64,000 nucleotides of DNA from Segatella copri (GCF_019249655.2 NZ_CP137557.1:3952501-4016500); one strand, 5' to 3'. Shown: positions 27,296-39,306, counted from the first letter of the stretch. The notes: generated from the letters alone by a model not told the origin. A program made the numbers and translations.

Positions 27296-27325
27296 TGACT
27301 TCCGCTTCTGCGGAGGCGGAAGTCA
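27296..27325 (+). other. Hairpin between tuf and tRNA-Trp
   Basis: TGACTTCCGC (27296-27305) pairs perfectly with GCGGAAGTCA (27316-27325) around a 10-base loop. It stops 4 bases before tRNA-Trp and has no T tail. It may protect the tuf 3' end and guide processing of the tRNA. Confidence 0.65.
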
Positions 27326-27329
27326 ACTT

Positions 27330-27402
27330 ACGGGTTTAGCTCAGTTGGTAGAGCACTGGTCTCCAAAACCAGGTGTCGAGGGTTCGAGCCCTTCAACCCG
27401 TG
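27330..27402 (+). tRNA. tRNA-Trp (anticodon CCA)
   Basis: Acceptor ACGGGTT/AACCCGT with discriminator G; anticodon stem CTGGT/ACCAG encloses CTCCAAA, giving CCA. It sits between tuf and secE, a conserved Bacteroidota position. A CCA end is not encoded. Confidence 0.96.
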
Positions 27403-27418
27403 CTAAATAGAAGATAAT

Positions 27419-27607
27419 ATGAATAAAATAGTAAGTTATTGCAAGGCATGTTACGATGAACTTGCGCATAAGACTACTTGGCCATCACGTGCCGAACTAA
27501 CTCATAGTGCAATGGTTGTATTATCTGCTTCCCTAGTCATTGCATTAGTTGTGTTCGCGATGGATTCTGTATTCAAAGCCTTTATGGGTGTAGTTTATCC
27601 AGGTTAA
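27419..27607 (+). CDS. secE: Preprotein translocase subunit SecE
   Basis: A 62-residue single-span SecE of the short bacterial type. The cytoplasmic amphipathic segment YDELAHKTTWPSRAELTHSA is followed by one membrane helix (about 31-53, MVVLSASLVIALVVFAM). It clamps SecY in the SecYEG channel. It is 16 bases after tRNA-Trp and 12 before nusG. Confidence 0.95.
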   Translation: MNKIVSYCKACYDELAHKTTWPSRAELTHSAMVVLSASLVIALVVFAMDSVFKAFMGVVYPG

Positions 27608-27619
27608 TTTTTTAAGGAA

Positions 27620-28162
27620 ATGGCAGACACAGGAAATAAATGGTATGTGCTCAAGGCCGCTAGTGGCAAGGAAGCCAAGGTGAAAGAATACATCGAGGCT
27701 GAAATGAAGCACAATGATTTACTTGCAGCAAATGTTTCTCAGGTGTTAATTCCACTCGAGAAGCATGCATCTGTACGTAATGGTAAGAGGGTCGTTAAGG
27801 AAAAGGTCTCTCTTCCTGGTTACGTTTTTGTAGAGGCAAGACTGAAGGGTGATGTGGCGCATACTTTGCGCTTCATGCCAAATGTTTTGGGTTTCCTTGG
27901 AGGATTGGATGAACCGACTCCTGTACCACAGCGCGATATTAATCGCATGTTGGGTTCTGTAGAAGAGACTGAGTTTGAGGAGAATCTTGATTGTCCATAC
28001 TTGGTTAATGATACAGTCAAGGTGATGGAAGGTCCATTCAGTGGCTTTAGCGGCGTTATCGAAGAGGTTAACTTGGAGAAGCGCAAGCTGAAAGTTACGG
28101 TTAAGATCTTTGGACGTAAAACTCCATTGGAATTAGGTTTTATGCAAGTAGAAAAGGAATAG
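27620..28162 (+). CDS. nusG: Transcription antitermination factor NusG
   Basis: A 180-residue NusG with the N-terminal NGN domain (KWYVLKAASGKEAKVKEYIE) that binds RNA polymerase and a C-terminal KOW domain (VKVMEGPFSGFSGVIEEVNL). It affects pausing and links transcription to translation or Rho. It lies in the standard secE-nusG-rplK order. Confidence 0.97.
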   Translation: MADTGNKWYVLKAASGKEAKVKEYIEAEMKHNDLLAANVSQVLIPLEKHASVRNGKRVVKEKVSLPGYVFVEARLKGDVAHTLRFMPNVLGFLGGLDEPTPVPQRDINRMLGSVEETEFEENLDCPYLVNDTVKVMEGPFSGFSGVIEEVNLEKRKLKVTVKIFGRKTPLELGFMQVEKE

Positions 28163-28223
28163 GGTTCTGTTACGAGAACTTGAAGTCCTTTTATAAGTTT
28201 CAATTTTAAATATTAACAAAAAA

Positions 28224-28664
28224 ATGGCTAAAGAAGTTGCTGGATTAATCAAATTACAGATTAAAGGTGGCGCTGCAAATCCTTCACCTCCAGTAGGACC
28301 TGCTCTGGGTTCTAAAGGTATTAATATCATGGGATTCTGCAAGGAGTTCAACGCCCGTACCCAGGACAAGGCAGGTAAGGTATTGCCAGTTGTTATTACA
28401 TACTACACTGACAAGTCGTTCGATTTCGTAATCAAGACTCCTCCTGCTGCAGTACAGTTGAAAGAGGCTGCTAAGATCAAGTCAGGTTCTGCTCAGCCTA
28501 ACCGTCAGAAGGTTGCTACCCTTACTTGGGATCAGGTAAAGGTAATCGCTGAGGACAAGATGAAGGACTTGAACTGCTTTACTGTAGAGTCAGCTATGAA
28601 GCTCATCGCTGGTACTGCAAGAAGTATGGGTATTACTGTAAAGGGAGACTTCCCTGGTAAATAA
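28224..28664 (+). CDS. rplK: 50S ribosomal protein L11
   Basis: A 146-residue protein of the GTPase-associated centre. The N-terminal domain has [20 protein letters not shown], the proline-rich thiopeptide-binding site, and the C-terminal domain binds 23S rRNA. A 61-base leader separates it from nusG; it contains a small hairpin (28164-28179) where an L1 autoregulatory site could lie, but this is a guess. Confidence 0.97.
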   Translation: MAKEVAGLIKLQIKGGAANPSPPVGPALGSKGINIMGFCKEFNARTQDKAGKVLPVVITYYTDKSFDFVIKTPPAAVQLKEAAKIKSGSAQPNRQKVATLTWDQVKVIAEDKMKDLNCFTVESAMKLIAGTARSMGITVKGDFPGK

Positions 28665-28685
28665 TTTAAAACTTCAATTAGAAAA

Positions 28686-29378
28686 ATGAGTAAACTGACA
28701 AAAAATCAAAAATCAGTAGCTGATAAGGTTGAAGCAGGGAAGGCATACACATTGAAGGAGGCTTCAGAGTTGGTAAAGGAAATTACCACTACCAAGTTTG
28801 ATGCTTCTCTTGATATTGATGTACGCTTAGGTGTTGACCCACGTAAGGCTAACCAGATGGTTCGTGGCGTTGTTTCATTGCCAAACGGTACCGGTAAGGT
28901 TACTCGCGTGCTCGCACTCTGTACTCCTGATCAGGAAGCTGCTGCTAAGGAAGCAGGCGCTGACTACGTAGGTCTCGACGAGTATGTTGAGAAGATTAAG
29001 GGTGGTTGGACAGATATTGATGTCATCATCACAATGCCATCTTGCATGGGTAAGATTGGTCCTTTGGGTCGTGTTCTCGGTCCTCGTGGATTGATGCCTA
29101 ACCCTAAGAGTGGCACTGTAACTATGGATGTTGCTAAGGCAGTTAAGGAAGTTAAGCAAGGTAAGATTGACTTTAAGGTTGATAAGGCTGGTATTATCCA
29201 CACTTCAATCGGTAAGGTTAGCATGACAGCTGAGCAGATCTACGGAAATGCTAAGGAGTTCATCAATACTGTTATCAAGTTGAAGCCTGCTGCTGCTAAA
29301 GGTACATATATCAAGAGTATCTTTATTTCAAGCACTATGAGTAAGGGTATCAAGATTGATCCTAAATCAGTTGAATAA
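28686..29378 (+). CDS. rplA: 50S ribosomal protein L1
   Basis: A 230-residue protein of the mobile L1 stalk. Features include [20 protein letters not shown] and the signature [24 protein letters not shown] segment. It contacts the E-site tRNA and in many bacteria represses its own operon. It lies 21 bases after rplK and 18 before rplJ. Confidence 0.97.
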   Translation: MSKLTKNQKSVADKVEAGKAYTLKEASELVKEITTTKFDASLDIDVRLGVDPRKANQMVRGVVSLPNGTGKVTRVLALCTPDQEAAAKEAGADYVGLDEYVEKIKGGWTDIDVIITMPSCMGKIGPLGRVLGPRGLMPNPKSGTVTMDVAKAVKEVKQGKIDFKVDKAGIIHTSIGKVSMTAEQIYGNAKEFINTVIKLKPAAAKGTYIKSIFISSTMSKGIKIDPKSVE

Positions 29379-29396
29379 CTCTAAAAGTTTTGTAAA

Positions 29397-29915
29397 ATGA
29401 AGAAAGAAGTTAAAGATACTATCATCACCGAACTTGGACAGAAGCTTCAGGAGTTCCCTCATTTCTATCTTGTAGACGTTACAGGATTGGATGCAGAGAA
29501 GACAAGTAATCTTCGTCGCAAGTGTTTCAAGAGTGAGATTAAGATGGTTGTTGTTAAGAATACCTTGCTTCACAAGGCATTCGAGGCTTCAGACATCGAT
29601 TTCTCTGAGCTTTATGGCAGCTTGAAGGGTACTACAGCAGTTATGTTCACTAACGTAGCTAACGTACCAGCTAAGTTGTTGAAAGAGTACGAGAAGGACG
29701 GCGTTCCAGCATTGAAGGCTGCTTATGCAGAGGAAGGTTTCTATGTTGGCGCAGACAAGCTCGCAGAACTTTCAGCAATCAAGAGCAAAAACGAGGTTCT
29801 CGCAGAGGTTGTTGCTTTGCTCCAGTCTCCAGCAAAGAACGTTATTTCTGCTCTTCAATCAGGAAGCAACACTATTCACGGTGTGCTTAAGACATTGGGC
29901 GAGCGTCCTGAGTAA
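29397..29915 (+). CDS. rplJ: 50S ribosomal protein L10
   Basis: A 172-residue stalk base protein. The N-terminal domain (ELGQKLQEFPHFYLVDVTGL) binds 23S rRNA next to L11, and the C-terminal helix carries L7/L12 dimers. With only 18 bases after rplA there is no room for the long rplJ leader used for L10 control in enteric bacteria, so regulation must differ or act further upstream. Confidence 0.96.
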   Translation: MKKEVKDTIITELGQKLQEFPHFYLVDVTGLDAEKTSNLRRKCFKSEIKMVVVKNTLLHKAFEASDIDFSELYGSLKGTTAVMFTNVANVPAKLLKEYEKDGVPALKAAYAEEGFYVGADKLAELSAIKSKNEVLAEVVALLQSPAKNVISALQSGSNTIHGVLKTLGERPE

Positions 29916-29971
29916 TCAATCACAATGTTATCAAATTTAATAGTATAAACAAAATAAAAATTTAGAATAAA

Positions 29972-30349
29972 ATGGCAGATATCAAAGCTATTGCAGAAGA
30001 GTTAGTAAATCTTACTGTTAAGGAAGTTAATGAGTTGGCAACAGTCCTCAAGGACGAGTATGGTATTGAGCCTGCTGCTGCAGCTGTAGCTGTAGCTGCT
30101 GGTCCTGCTGCTGGTGGTGCAGCTGCAGCTGAGGAGAAGTCTTCTTTCGACGTAGTCCTCGCTGAGGTTGGTGGCGCTAAGCTCCAGGTTGTTAAGGCTG
30201 TTAAGGAGGCTTGCGGTCTCGGTTTGAAAGAGGCTAAGGATCTCGTAGACGGTGCTCCTTCTACAATCAAGGAGGGTGTATCTAAGGACGAGGCAGAGAA
30301 CCTTAAGAAGGCTATCGAAGAGGCTGGTGCTAAGGTAGAGCTCAAGTAA
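29972..30349 (+). CDS. rplL: 50S ribosomal protein L7/L12
   Basis: A 125-residue acidic stalk protein. An N-terminal dimerisation domain (1-35) leads to an Ala/Gly hinge ([20 protein letters not shown]) and the C-terminal domain that recruits GTPase factors ([20 protein letters not shown]). It is followed by a hairpin with a T run before rpoB, so its message may be in excess over rpoB. Confidence 0.97.
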   Translation: MADIKAIAEELVNLTVKEVNELATVLKDEYGIEPAAAAVAVAAGPAAGGAAAAEEKSSFDVVLAEVGGAKLQVVKAVKEACGLGLKEAKDLVDGAPSTIKEGVSKDEAENLKKAIEEAGAKVELK

Positions 30350-30376
30350 TTAGATTAATTACATCTCTTACATAAT

Positions 30377-30414
30377 GGTTAGGATTCTCCTGGTAGGCGA
30401 GTCCTAACCTTTTT
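30377..30414 (+). terminator. Terminator or attenuator between rplL and rpoB
   Basis: GGTTAGGATTC (30377-30387) pairs with GAGTCCTAACC (30399-30409) with one wobble pair and an 11-base loop, then five T residues. No promoter is visible in the 46 bases before rpoB, so it is likely a partial terminator setting the rplL to rpoBC ratio. Confidence 0.85.
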
Positions 30415-30460
30415 GTGTCTTTTATTATCATGTTAATAAAACCCCATTTAATAACTTCTA

Positions 30461-33400
30461 ATGGCTACAAAAATTGTTGATAACAGAGTAAATTTTGCCA
30501 GCGTTCATAATCCGTACCCATATCCGGATTTCCTCGATGTGCAGTTAAAGTCTTTTAAGGACTTCTTACAGTTGGATACTCCGCCTGAGGAACGCAAGAA
30601 TGACGGTTTGTATAAGGTGTTCTCTGAGAACTTCCCTATCACCGATACACGTAACAATTTCGTTCTTGAGTTCTTGGATTACTATATTGACCCTCCTCGC
30701 TACACCATCGATGAGTGCCTGGAGCGTGGTCTTACATATAGCGTACCTTTGAAGGCTAAGATGAAGCTGTATTGTACGGATCCTGATCACGAGGATTTCG
30801 GTACTTTCATCCAGGATGTTTTCTTGGGTACAATCCCTTATATGACCGCCAATGGTACATTCGTAATCAATGGTGCTGAGCGCGTTGTCGTTTCTCAGTT
30901 GCACCGTTCTCCTGGCGTGTTCTTTGGTCAGGGTGTGCATGCGAATGGTACTGTGCTCTATTCAGCACGTATCATCCCATTCAAGGGTAGCTGGATTGAG
31001 TTTGCTACTGACATCAATAATGTGATGTATGCTTACATCGACCGTAAGAAGAAGTTGCCTGTTACTACCTTGCTCCGTGCCATCGGTTATGAGCAGGATA
31101 AGGATATTCTCCAGATCTTTGACCTCGCTGAAGAGGTGAAGGTGAACAAGAAGAATATGAAGGCTGCCATCGGTCGTAAATTGGCTGCTCGTGTCTTGAA
31201 GAGCTGGAATGAGGACTTCGTTGATGAGGATACTGGTGAAGTTGTATCTATCGAGCGTAACGAGGTAATCATGGAGCGTGAGACTGAGCTTACTGCCGAT
31301 AATATTGAGGAGATTGTTGAGAGTGGTGCTACTACCGTGCTCCTGCATAAGGACGAAGAGGCTGCCAGCAAGTTCACTATCATCTTCAATACTTTGTCTA
31401 AAGACCCAAGTAACTCTGAGAAGGAGGCTGTTACTTACATCTATCGTCAGTTGCGTAATGCTGATCCTGCCGATGATGCCAGTGCACGCGAAGTTTTCCA
31501 GAACCTCTTCTTCTCTGACAAGCGTTACGATTTGGGTGAGGTAGGTCGCTACCGTATTAATAAGAAATTAGGTCTCGATACCGATATGGATGTCCGCGTA
31601 TTGACGAAGGACGATATCATCGAGATTATCAAATATTTGATTCAGCTCATCAATTCAAGTGCTACTGTCGACGATATCGACCACTTGTCTAACCGTCGTG
31701 TACGCACCGTAGGTGAGCAGTTGGCTAACCAGTTCTCTATTGGTTTGGCACGTATGAGCCGTACCATCCGTGAGCGTATGAATGTACGCGACAATGAGGT
31801 GTTTACTCCAACAGACTTGATCAATGCCAAGACTATCTCTAGCGTTATCAACTCTTTCTTTGGTACAAACCCATTGTCACAGTTCATGGACCAGACAAAC
31901 CCATTGGCTGAGGTAACTCACAAGCGTCGTCTTTCTGCCCTTGGTCCTGGTGGTCTGTCTCGTGAGCGTGCAGGTTTCGAGGTTCGTGACGTTCACTATA
32001 CCCACTATGGTCGTCTTTGTCCTATCGAGAGTCCTGAAGGTCCTAACATCGGTTTGATTTCTTCACTCTGTATGTATGCAAAGATCAACGACCTCGGTTT
32101 CATCGTTACCCCTTACCGTAAGGTAAATGACAGCACTGTAGATATGGACAACGAGGATGTTGTTTATCTGACAGCTGAGGATGAGGAAGCTAAGATCATC
32201 GGTCAGGGTAATGCGCCTTTGACAGAGGATGGTGCCTTCATCCGTGACGTGGTTAAGTGCCGTCAGGATGCTGATTATCCAGTGGTTCCACCATCAGACG
32301 TTGACTATGTGGATGTTTCTCCACAGCAGATTGCATCTGTTTCTGCCGGTCTGATTCCATTCTTGGAGCACGATGATGGTCACCGTGCGTTGATGGGATG
32401 TAACATGATGCGCCAGGCAGTGCCATTGCTTCACAATGATGCACCTATCGTAGGTACCGGTCTTGAGAAGCAGGTATGTGAGGATTCACGTACAATGATT
32501 ACCGCAGAAGGCGAGGGTGTTATCGAGTATGTTGACGCAACAACCATCCGTATCCTTTATGATCGCACAGAGGATGATGAGTTCGTCAGCTTCGAGCCTG
32601 CCTTGAAGGAGTATCGCATTCCTAAGTTCCGTCGTACCAACCAGAATATGACCATCGACTTGCGTCCTATCTGTAACAAGGGTCAGCGCGTTAAGGCTGG
32701 TGATATCCTGACAGAGGGTTATGCTACCGAGAACGGTGAGCTGGCTTTGGGTAGAAACTTGCTGGTTGCTTACATTCCTTGGAAGGGTTACAACTATGAG
32801 GATGCTGTCGTTATCTCTGAGCGTATGGTTCGTGATGACGTTTTGACCTCTGTTCACGTGGATGAGTATTCTCTCGATGTACGTGAGACAAAGCGTGGTG
32901 TAGAGGAGTTCACTTCTGATATTCCTAATGTAAGTGAGGAAGCAACAAAGGATCTCGACGATAACGGTATCGTACGTGTTGGTGCGCGTATTGAGCCAGG
33001 CGACATCATGATCGGTAAGATTTCTCCTAAAGGCGAGAGTGATCCTTCTCCAGAAGAGAAGTTGCTTCGTGCCATCTTCGGTGATAAGGCTGGTGATGTG
33101 AAGGATTCTTCCTTGAAGGCTAATCCATCATTGAGTGGTGTTGTCATCGACAAGAAGCTGTTCTCTCGTGCCGTTAAGACTCGTGAGTCTAAGAAGCAGG
33201 ATAAGATTATCCTTGCCAAGATTGATGAGGAGTATGAGGCTAAGGGTGATGACTTGAAGGATATCCTGGTTGATAAGTTGCTCACTCTGACGGAAGACAA
33301 GACTTCTCAGGGTGTGAAGGATTACTCAGGTGTTGAAATCATCACTAAGGGTAGCACATTCACAGCAGCAGCTTTGAAGAACTTGGAGTACGATGGTGTT

Positions 33401-34273
33401 CAGTCTAATGGTTGGACAGATGATGATCATACAAATACTTTGATTCAGCGTCTGATCATGAACTATATCCGCAAGTACAAGCAGCTTGATGCAGAGTTGA
33501 AGCGTCGTAAGTTTGCTATTACTATCGGTGACGAGCTTCCTTCTGGTATTCTCCAGATGGCTAAGGTATACATCGCGAAGAAGCGTAAGATCCAGGTAGG
33601 TGATAAGCTTGCCGGTCGTCACGGTAACAAGGGTATCGTTTCTAAGGTGGTACGTCTTGAGGATATGCCGTTTATGGCTGATGGTCGCCCTGTAGATATG
33701 GTATTGAACCCATTGGGTGTGCCTTCTCGAATGAACCTTGGACAGATCTTCGAGTGTATTCTCGGTGCTGCAGGTAAGAAGTTGGGCGTTAAGTTCGCTA
33801 CTCCTATCTTTGATGGTGCTAAGTTGGAAGACCTCTCTGAATGGACAGATAAGGCAGGCTTGCCACGCTTCTGTTCTACTTACCTTTATGATGGTGAGAC
33901 AGGTGAGCAGTTTGACCAGCCAGCTACCGTAGGTATGACCTACTTCTTGAAGTTGGGTCACATGGTTGAGGATAAGATGCACGCACGTTCTATCGGTCCT
34001 TACTCTCTGATTACCCAGCAGCCACTTGGTGGTAAGGCACAGTTTGGTGGTCAGCGATTCGGAGAGATGGAGGTTTGGGCCATCGAGGCATTCGGTGCTA
34101 GCCACGTATTGCAGGAGATTCTGACCATTAAGTCGGATGATGTTGTAGGACGTAGCAAGGCATACGAGGCAATTGTTAAGGGCGACCCAATGCCAACACC
34201 TGGCATTCCAGAGTCACTCAACGTATTGCTCCACGAGCTTCGCGGCCTTGGCTTGAGCATCAAACTTGATTAA
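30461..34273 (+). CDS. rpoB: DNA-directed RNA polymerase beta subunit
   Basis: A 1270-residue beta subunit. The rifampicin-binding region lies at about 467-499 ([20 protein letters not shown]) and has the sensitive-type residues D477, H487 and S492; position 479 is Thr where E. coli 518 is Asn, as I recall for other Bacteroidota. Other conserved segments include [18 protein letters not shown] and [15 protein letters not shown]. It ends [15 protein letters not shown], the usual interface with beta prime. rpoC follows after 31 bases. Confidence 0.99.
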   Translation: MATKIVDNRVNFASVHNPYPYPDFLDVQLKSFKDFLQLDTPPEERKNDGLYKVFSENFPITDTRNNFVLEFLDYYIDPPRYTIDECLERGLTYSVPLKAKMKLYCTDPDHEDFGTFIQDVFLGTIPYMTANGTFVINGAERVVVSQLHRSPGVFFGQGVHANGTVLYSARIIPFKGSWIEFATDINNVMYAYIDRKKKLPVTTLLRAIGYEQDKDILQIFDLAEEVKVNKKNMKAAIGRKLAARVLKSWNEDFVDEDTGEVVSIERNEVIMERETELTADNIEEIVESGATTVLLHKDEEAASKFTIIFNTLSKDPSNSEKEAVTYIYRQLRNADPADDASAREVFQNLFFSDKRYDLGEVGRYRINKKLGLDTDMDVRVLTKDDIIEIIKYLIQLINSSATVDDIDHLSNRRVRTVGEQLANQFSIGLARMSRTIRERMNVRDNEVFTPTDLINAKTISSVINSFFGTNPLSQFMDQTNPLAEVTHKRRLSALGPGGLSRERAGFEVRDVHYTHYGRLCPIESPEGPNIGLISSLCMYAKINDLGFIVTPYRKVNDSTVDMDNEDVVYLTAEDEEAKIIGQGNAPLTEDGAFIRDVVKCRQDADYPVVPPSDVDYVDVSPQQIASVSAGLIPFLEHDDGHRALMGCNMMRQAVPLLHNDAPIVGTGLEKQVCEDSRTMITAEGEGVIEYVDATTIRILYDRTEDDEFVSFEPALKEYRIPKFRRTNQNMTIDLRPICNKGQRVKAGDILTEGYATENGELALGRNLLVAYIPWKGYNYEDAVVISERMVRDDVLTSVHVDEYSLDVRETKRGVEEFTSDIPNVSEEATKDLDDNGIVRVGARIEPGDIMIGKISPKGESDPSPEEKLLRAIFGDKAGDVKDSSLKANPSLSGVVIDKKLFSRAVKTRESKKQDKIILAKIDEEYEAKGDDLKDILVDKLLTLTEDKTSQGVKDYSGVEIITKGSTFTAAALKNLEYDGVQSNGWTDDDHTNTLIQRLIMNYIRKYKQLDAELKRRKFAITIGDELPSGILQMAKVYIAKKRKIQVGDKLAGRHGNKGIVSKVVRLEDMPFMADGRPVDMVLNPLGVPSRMNLGQIFECILGAAGKKLGVKFATPIFDGAKLEDLSEWTDKAGLPRFCSTYLYDGETGEQFDQPATVGMTYFLKLGHMVEDKMHARSIGPYSLITQQPLGGKAQFGGQRFGEMEVWAIEAFGASHVLQEILTIKSDDVVGRSKAYEAIVKGDPMPTPGIPESLNVLLHELRGLGLSIKLD

Positions 34274-34304
34274 TTTTGAGAACCCCTAATTAAGATAAAG
34301 AAAC

Positions 34305-37300
34305 ATGGCTTTCAAAAAAGATACAAAGGTAAAGAATAATTTTACGAAGATTACCATCGGTCTCGCTTCGCCAGAGGAGATCCTGGAAAATTCGTATGGT
34401 GAGGTTACTAAGCCTGAAACCATTAATTATCGTACATATAAGCCGGAACGTGACGGTTTGTTCTGCGAGCGCATTTTTGGTCCTACCAAGGACTACGAGT
34501 GCGCCTGCGGAAAGTACAAGCGCATCCGTTATAAGGGAATCGTTTGTGACCGATGCGGTGTTGAGGTTACTGAGAAGAAGGTTCGTCGTGAGCGTTCTGG
34601 TCATATCGAACTCGTTGTTCCTGTAGCTCATATCTGGTATTTCCGTTCTCTGCCAAATAAGATTGGTTACCTTTTGGGTATGCCAACCAAGAAGCTTGAT
34701 GCTGTTATCTACTACGAGAAGTATGTAGTGATTCAGCCAGGTATTCTCGAGGGTAAGGTAGATGCCGACGGTCTTCCTTTGCTTGGTTCTGCCAAGCTTG
34801 ATCTCTTGTCAGAGGATGAATACATGGACATCCTCGACAAGTATGACCCAAATGGTGACAACGAGAACTTGGATGATTCTGATCCAAACAAGTTCATTGC
34901 CAAGATGGGTGCTGAGGCAATCTATCAGTTGTTGCAGAATGTAGACCTCGATTCATTGTCTTACGAGCTCCGCGACCGTGCTAATAACGATTCTAGCCAG
35001 CAGCGTAAGACTGAGGCTTTGAAGCGCTTGAACGTAGTAGAGGGCTTCCGTGCCAGCAAGGGCATCAACAAGCCTGAGTGGATGGTGATGAAGATTATCC
35101 CAGTTACTCCACCTGAGCTCCGCCCTTTGGTACCACTGGATGGTGGTCGCTTTGCAACATCCGACTTGAACGATCTCTATCGTCGTGTTATTATCCGTAA
35201 CAATCGTTTGAAGAGATTGGTTGAGATTAAGGCTCCTGAAGTTATTCTCCGTAACGAGAAGCGTATGTTGCAGGAGGCTGTTGACAGTTTGTTCGACAAC
35301 TCTCGTAAGAGCTCTGCTGTGAAGAGTGAGAGCAATCGTCCATTGAAGTCACTCTCTGACTCTTTGAAGGGTAAGCAGGGTCGCTTCCGTCAGAACCTCT
35401 TGGGTAAGCGTGTTGACTATTCTGCTCGTTCGGTTATCGTCGTTGGTCCTGAGTTGAAGATGGGTGAGTGCGGTCTCCCTAAGTTGATGGCTGCAGAGCT
35501 TTACAAACCATTTATCATCCGCAAGTTGATTGAGCGTGGTATCGTAAAGACTGTGAAGAGTGCCAAGAAGATTGTGGATCGCCGTGAGCCTGTTATCTGG
35601 GATATCCTGGAGAATGTAATGAAGGGTCATCCGGTTATGTTGAACCGTGCCCCTACACTTCACCGTCTCGGTATCCAGGCTTTCCAGCCTAAGATGATTG
35701 AGGGTAAGGCTATCCAGTTGCACCCATTGGCATGTACAGCGTTCAACGCCGACTTCGATGGTGACCAGATGGCTGTTCACCTTCCATTGAGCAATGAGGC
35801 TATTTTGGAGACTCAGATCTTGATGCTCCAGAGTCACAACATTCTGAACCCTGCTAATGGTGCGCCTATCACCGTTCCTTCTCAGGATATGGTGCTTGGT
35901 CTCTACTATATTACCAAGATTCGCCCAGGTGCTAAGGGCGAGGGATTGACATTCTATGGACCTGAGGAGGCTTTGATTGCCCGTAATGAGGGTCGTTGTG
36001 ACCTTCACGCTCTGGTAAAGGTTATCGTTGATGACTTGGTTGATGGTAAGATTCAGAAGCGTATGATCGAGACTTCTGTAGGTCGTGTTATCGTAAATGG
36101 TATCATCCCTGATGAGGTGGGCTTCTTTAATGATGTCATCTCTAAGAAGACTCTCCGCGGTTTGATTTCAAATGTTATCAAGGCTGTAGGTATGGCTGAG
36201 GCATGTGAGTTCCTCGATGGTATCAAGAACTTGGGTTACCGCATGGCTTACGTGGCAGGTTTGTCATTTAACCTTGGTGATATCATCATCCCACCAGAGA
36301 AGGAGACTATCGTAGAGCGTGGCCGCAAGGAGGTTGAGGAAATCACCAATAACTACAATATGGGTTTCATCACCAACAAGGAGCGTTACAACCAGGTGAT
36401 TGATGCGTGGACTCACGTGAACACCGACTTGGGTAACATCTTGATGAAGGAGATGACCGAGGCTGACCAGGGTTTCAATGCCGTTTACATGATGCTTGAT
36501 TCCGGAGCCCGTGGTTCTAAGGATCAGATTAAGCAGTTGTCTGGTATGCGTGGTTTGATGGCTAAGCCTCAGAAGGCTGGTGCCGAGGGTGCGCAGATTA
36601 TTGAAAACCCTATCCTTTCTAACTTTAAGGAGGGTATGTCTGTATTGGAGTACTTTATTGCATCTCACGGTGCCCGTAAGGGTCTTGCTGATACCGCGAT
36701 GAAGACTGCCGATGCCGGTTACTTGACCCGTCGTCTTGTAGACGTATCACATGACGTGATTATTACTGAGCCAGACTGTGGTACATTGCGTGGCTTGGTT
36801 TGCACGGCTTTGAAGAATGGTGATGAGATCATCTCTTCTCTCTATGAGCGTATCCTGGGTCGTGTTTCTGTACATGACATCATTCACCCAACTACTGGTG
36901 AACTGATTGTTAAGTCGGGTGAGGAAATCACAGAGGCTAAGGCTAAGATGATTGACGAGTCACCTATCGAGAGCGTAGAAATCCGCTCAGTACTTACCTG
37001 CGAGAGCAAGAAGGGTGTCTGCATGAAGTGTTACGGTCGTAACCTGGCTACAGCCCGTATGGTTCAGCTTGGTGAGGCTGTGGGTGTCATCGCTGCTCAG
37101 GCTATTGGTGAGCCTGGTACTCAGCTTACTCTCCGTACATTCCACGCCGGTGGTATTGCATCTAACGCTGCTGCCAATGCTAAGATTGCAGCGAAGAATA
37201 AGTCTCGTATCGAGTTTGATGAGTTGAGCACTGTTCCATTCGTAGAGGAAGACGAGGAAGGCAACGATATCAAGTGCGAGAAGGTTGTAAGCCACTTGGC

Positions 37301-38639
37301 TGAAATCCGTTTCGTTGATCCTAATACCAATATCATCCTTGCAACATTGAATGTTCCTTATGGTTCTTCTTTGTATCACAAGGAGGGTGAAGTAGTAGAG
37401 AAGGATACTGTGATTGCCCGTTGGGACCCATTCAACGCCGTTATCGTCAGCCAGTATGCTGGTACATTGAAGTTCAATGATGTTCAGAAGGATCAGACTT
37501 ACCGTGCCGAGGTCGATGAGACTACAGGTTTGGAGGAGAAGATCATCACTGATTCAAAGAACAAGGCAATGGTTCCATCTTGTGATGTAATCGATGCTCA
37601 TGGTGAGGTAATTGGTACTTACAACTTCCCTGTAGGTGGTCACCTTGTTGTTGAGGATGGTCAGACTATCAAGACAGGTGAGGTGCTTGTTAAGATTCCT
37701 CGTGCCGTAGGTGGTGCAGGTGATATCACCGGTGGTCTTCCACGTGTAACCGAGCTTCTTGAGGCTCGTAACCCATCTAACCCAGCTGTCGTATCAGAAA
37801 TCGATGGTGAGGTATCCATGGGTAAGGTAAAGCGTGGTAACCGTGAAATCATCGTTACCTCAAAGACTGGCGACCAGAAGAAGTATCTCGTATCACTCTC
37901 TAAGCAGATTCTGGTACAGGAGCATGATGCCGTTCGTGCTGGTACACCTCTTTCTGATGGTAGCGTAACTCCAGGCGATATCCTCGCTATCATGGGTCCT
38001 ACCGCAGTTCAGGAGTACATCGTTAACCAGATTCAGGACGTTTACCGTCTCCAGGGTGTGGCTATCAACGATAAGCACTTCGAGGTGGTTGTTCGTCAGA
38101 TGATGCGTAAGGTTCGTATCGACGATCCAGGTGATACTACATTCCTGGAGCAGGAGTTGGTTGACAAGCTCGACTTCGCAGAGGAGAATGACCGTATCTG
38201 GGGTAAGAAGGTTGTTACCAACGCTGGTGACAGTACAGAACTCAAGCCAGGTCAGATTATCACAGCCCGCAAGTTGCGTGATGAGAATTCTGCTTTGAAG
38301 CGTCGTGATAAGAAACTTGTTCAGGTTCGTGATGCCGTAGCTGCAACATCAACTCAGATTCTTCAGGGTATTACCCGTGCTGCTCTTGGTACTAAGAGCT
38401 TCATGAGTGCTGCTTCCTTCCAGGAGACCACTAAGGTCTTGAATGAGGCTGCCATCCGTGGTAAGGTAGATTACCTTGAGGGAATGAAGGAGAATGTAAT
38501 CTGCGGTCACTTGATTCCTGCAGGTACAGGTCTTCGTCAGTGGGATAAGCTGATTGTAGGCTCTAAGGAAGAATACGAGCGCATGCAGGCTAATAGAAAG
38601 ACAGTACTCGACTATGGTGATTCACCAATCGTTGATTAA
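34305..38639 (+). CDS. rpoC: DNA-directed RNA polymerase beta prime subunit
   Basis: A 1444-residue beta prime subunit. The N-terminal zinc site is visible ([20 protein letters not shown]), the catalytic magnesium motif NADFDGDQM has D483, D485 and D487, and a second zinc-binding region contains [16 protein letters not shown]. The trigger loop region [18 protein letters not shown] is complete. It is the last gene of the rplK-rpoC run and ends at a terminator. Confidence 0.99.
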   Translation: MAFKKDTKVKNNFTKITIGLASPEEILENSYGEVTKPETINYRTYKPERDGLFCERIFGPTKDYECACGKYKRIRYKGIVCDRCGVEVTEKKVRRERSGHIELVVPVAHIWYFRSLPNKIGYLLGMPTKKLDAVIYYEKYVVIQPGILEGKVDADGLPLLGSAKLDLLSEDEYMDILDKYDPNGDNENLDDSDPNKFIAKMGAEAIYQLLQNVDLDSLSYELRDRANNDSSQQRKTEALKRLNVVEGFRASKGINKPEWMVMKIIPVTPPELRPLVPLDGGRFATSDLNDLYRRVIIRNNRLKRLVEIKAPEVILRNEKRMLQEAVDSLFDNSRKSSAVKSESNRPLKSLSDSLKGKQGRFRQNLLGKRVDYSARSVIVVGPELKMGECGLPKLMAAELYKPFIIRKLIERGIVKTVKSAKKIVDRREPVIWDILENVMKGHPVMLNRAPTLHRLGIQAFQPKMIEGKAIQLHPLACTAFNADFDGDQMAVHLPLSNEAILETQILMLQSHNILNPANGAPITVPSQDMVLGLYYITKIRPGAKGEGLTFYGPEEALIARNEGRCDLHALVKVIVDDLVDGKIQKRMIETSVGRVIVNGIIPDEVGFFNDVISKKTLRGLISNVIKAVGMAEACEFLDGIKNLGYRMAYVAGLSFNLGDIIIPPEKETIVERGRKEVEEITNNYNMGFITNKERYNQVIDAWTHVNTDLGNILMKEMTEADQGFNAVYMMLDSGARGSKDQIKQLSGMRGLMAKPQKAGAEGAQIIENPILSNFKEGMSVLEYFIASHGARKGLADTAMKTADAGYLTRRLVDVSHDVIITEPDCGTLRGLVCTALKNGDEIISSLYERILGRVSVHDIIHPTTGELIVKSGEEITEAKAKMIDESPIESVEIRSVLTCESKKGVCMKCYGRNLATARMVQLGEAVGVIAAQAIGEPGTQLTLRTFHAGGIASNAAANAKIAAKNKSRIEFDELSTVPFVEEDEEGNDIKCEKVVSHLAEIRFVDPNTNIILATLNVPYGSSLYHKEGEVVEKDTVIARWDPFNAVIVSQYAGTLKFNDVQKDQTYRAEVDETTGLEEKIITDSKNKAMVPSCDVIDAHGEVIGTYNFPVGGHLVVEDGQTIKTGEVLVKIPRAVGGAGDITGGLPRVTELLEARNPSNPAVVSEIDGEVSMGKVKRGNREIIVTSKTGDQKKYLVSLSKQILVQEHDAVRAGTPLSDGSVTPGDILAIMGPTAVQEYIVNQIQDVYRLQGVAINDKHFEVVVRQMMRKVRIDDPGDTTFLEQELVDKLDFAEENDRIWGKKVVTNAGDSTELKPGQIITARKLRDENSALKRRDKKLVQVRDAVAATSTQILQGITRAALGTKSFMSAASFQETTKVLNEAAIRGKVDYLEGMKENVICGHLIPAGTGLRQWDKLIVGSKEEYERMQANRKTVLDYGDSPIVD

Positions 38640-38668
38640 AACCATATAGAGTATATATAATAAGGTAT

Positions 38669-38705
38669 AGAGCCATAGGTGATGATTCATCTATGGCTCT
38701 TTGCT
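38669..38705 (+). terminator. Terminator after rpoC
   Basis: AGAGCCATAG (38669-38678) pairs with CTATGGCTCT (38691-38700), extended inward by four more pairs, and is followed by TTTGCTTTG. It is a convincing intrinsic terminator. Confidence 0.85.
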
Positions 38706-38761
38706 TTGTAGGCTGTTCTTTGTCTTTTTTGAGTGCTGATTTAAAAATAAGTATAAAAATA

Positions 38762-38793
38762 TTTGTTTTTTTCAGATTTTATGTGTAAATTTG
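38762..38793 (+). promoter_or_regulatory. Promoter of the DUF3467 gene
   Basis: TTTG (38762-38765) and TAAATTTG (38786-38793) are separated by 20 bases, a complete Bacteroidota promoter. Confidence 0.85.
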
Positions 38794-38834
38794 CATCATC
38801 AAAAGAAGTTTAACCCTATTAACTTAATATAATT

Positions 38835-39158
38835 ATGGAAGAAAATAAGAATAATCAAGAGCAGAGTCAGTTTCAGATGGGCATCAAGCCAGAGGTTGCA
38901 GAAGGCACCTATTCAAATTTGGCTTTGATTACTCACTCAAGTTCTGATTTCATTTTGGATTTTGCATGTGCACTCCCAGGAATGCCACAGCCACAGATTA
39001 AGAGCCGTGTTATCATGGCACCAGAACATGCTAAGCGTCTGCTTCAGGCATTGCAGGGTAATATCTACAATTACGAGCAGACTTTTGGTAAGATTAAGAT
39101 TGCCGATGAGCAAGAGCGTACCATCGCTCCATTCGGTACTCCAAAAGGAGAGGCTTAA
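38835..39158 (+). CDS. DUF3467 domain protein
   Basis: A 107-residue protein with the DUF3467 pattern: GTYSNLALITHSSSDFILDF, then PQIKSRVIMAPEHAKRLLQA. No signal peptide, membrane helix or catalytic motif is visible. Function is not established. Its position between rpoC and rpsL and its own strong promoter suggest a highly expressed housekeeping role, but this is context only. Confidence 0.85.
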   Translation: MEENKNNQEQSQFQMGIKPEVAEGTYSNLALITHSSSDFILDFACALPGMPQPQIKSRVIMAPEHAKRLLQALQGNIYNYEQTFGKIKIADEQERTIAPFGTPKGEA

Positions 39159-39306
39159 TTGACAGAGCATACGTACTAAGACTAAATTTTCCGCTGAATA
39201 CTGCTTTTTCTTTATAATATTTGTTTTTAATAGTTATATAACGTTAAAACTTGCCTTCCTTTTTCAAAAGTTACTTTTATTATTAGGTAGTTTGCCGAAA
39301 AAATCG

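Noticed and set aside
31927..32025. Possible rifampicin-resistance allele in rpoB
   Set aside because: The key Asp, His and Ser positions are of the sensitive type; the Thr at 479 looks like a lineage difference.
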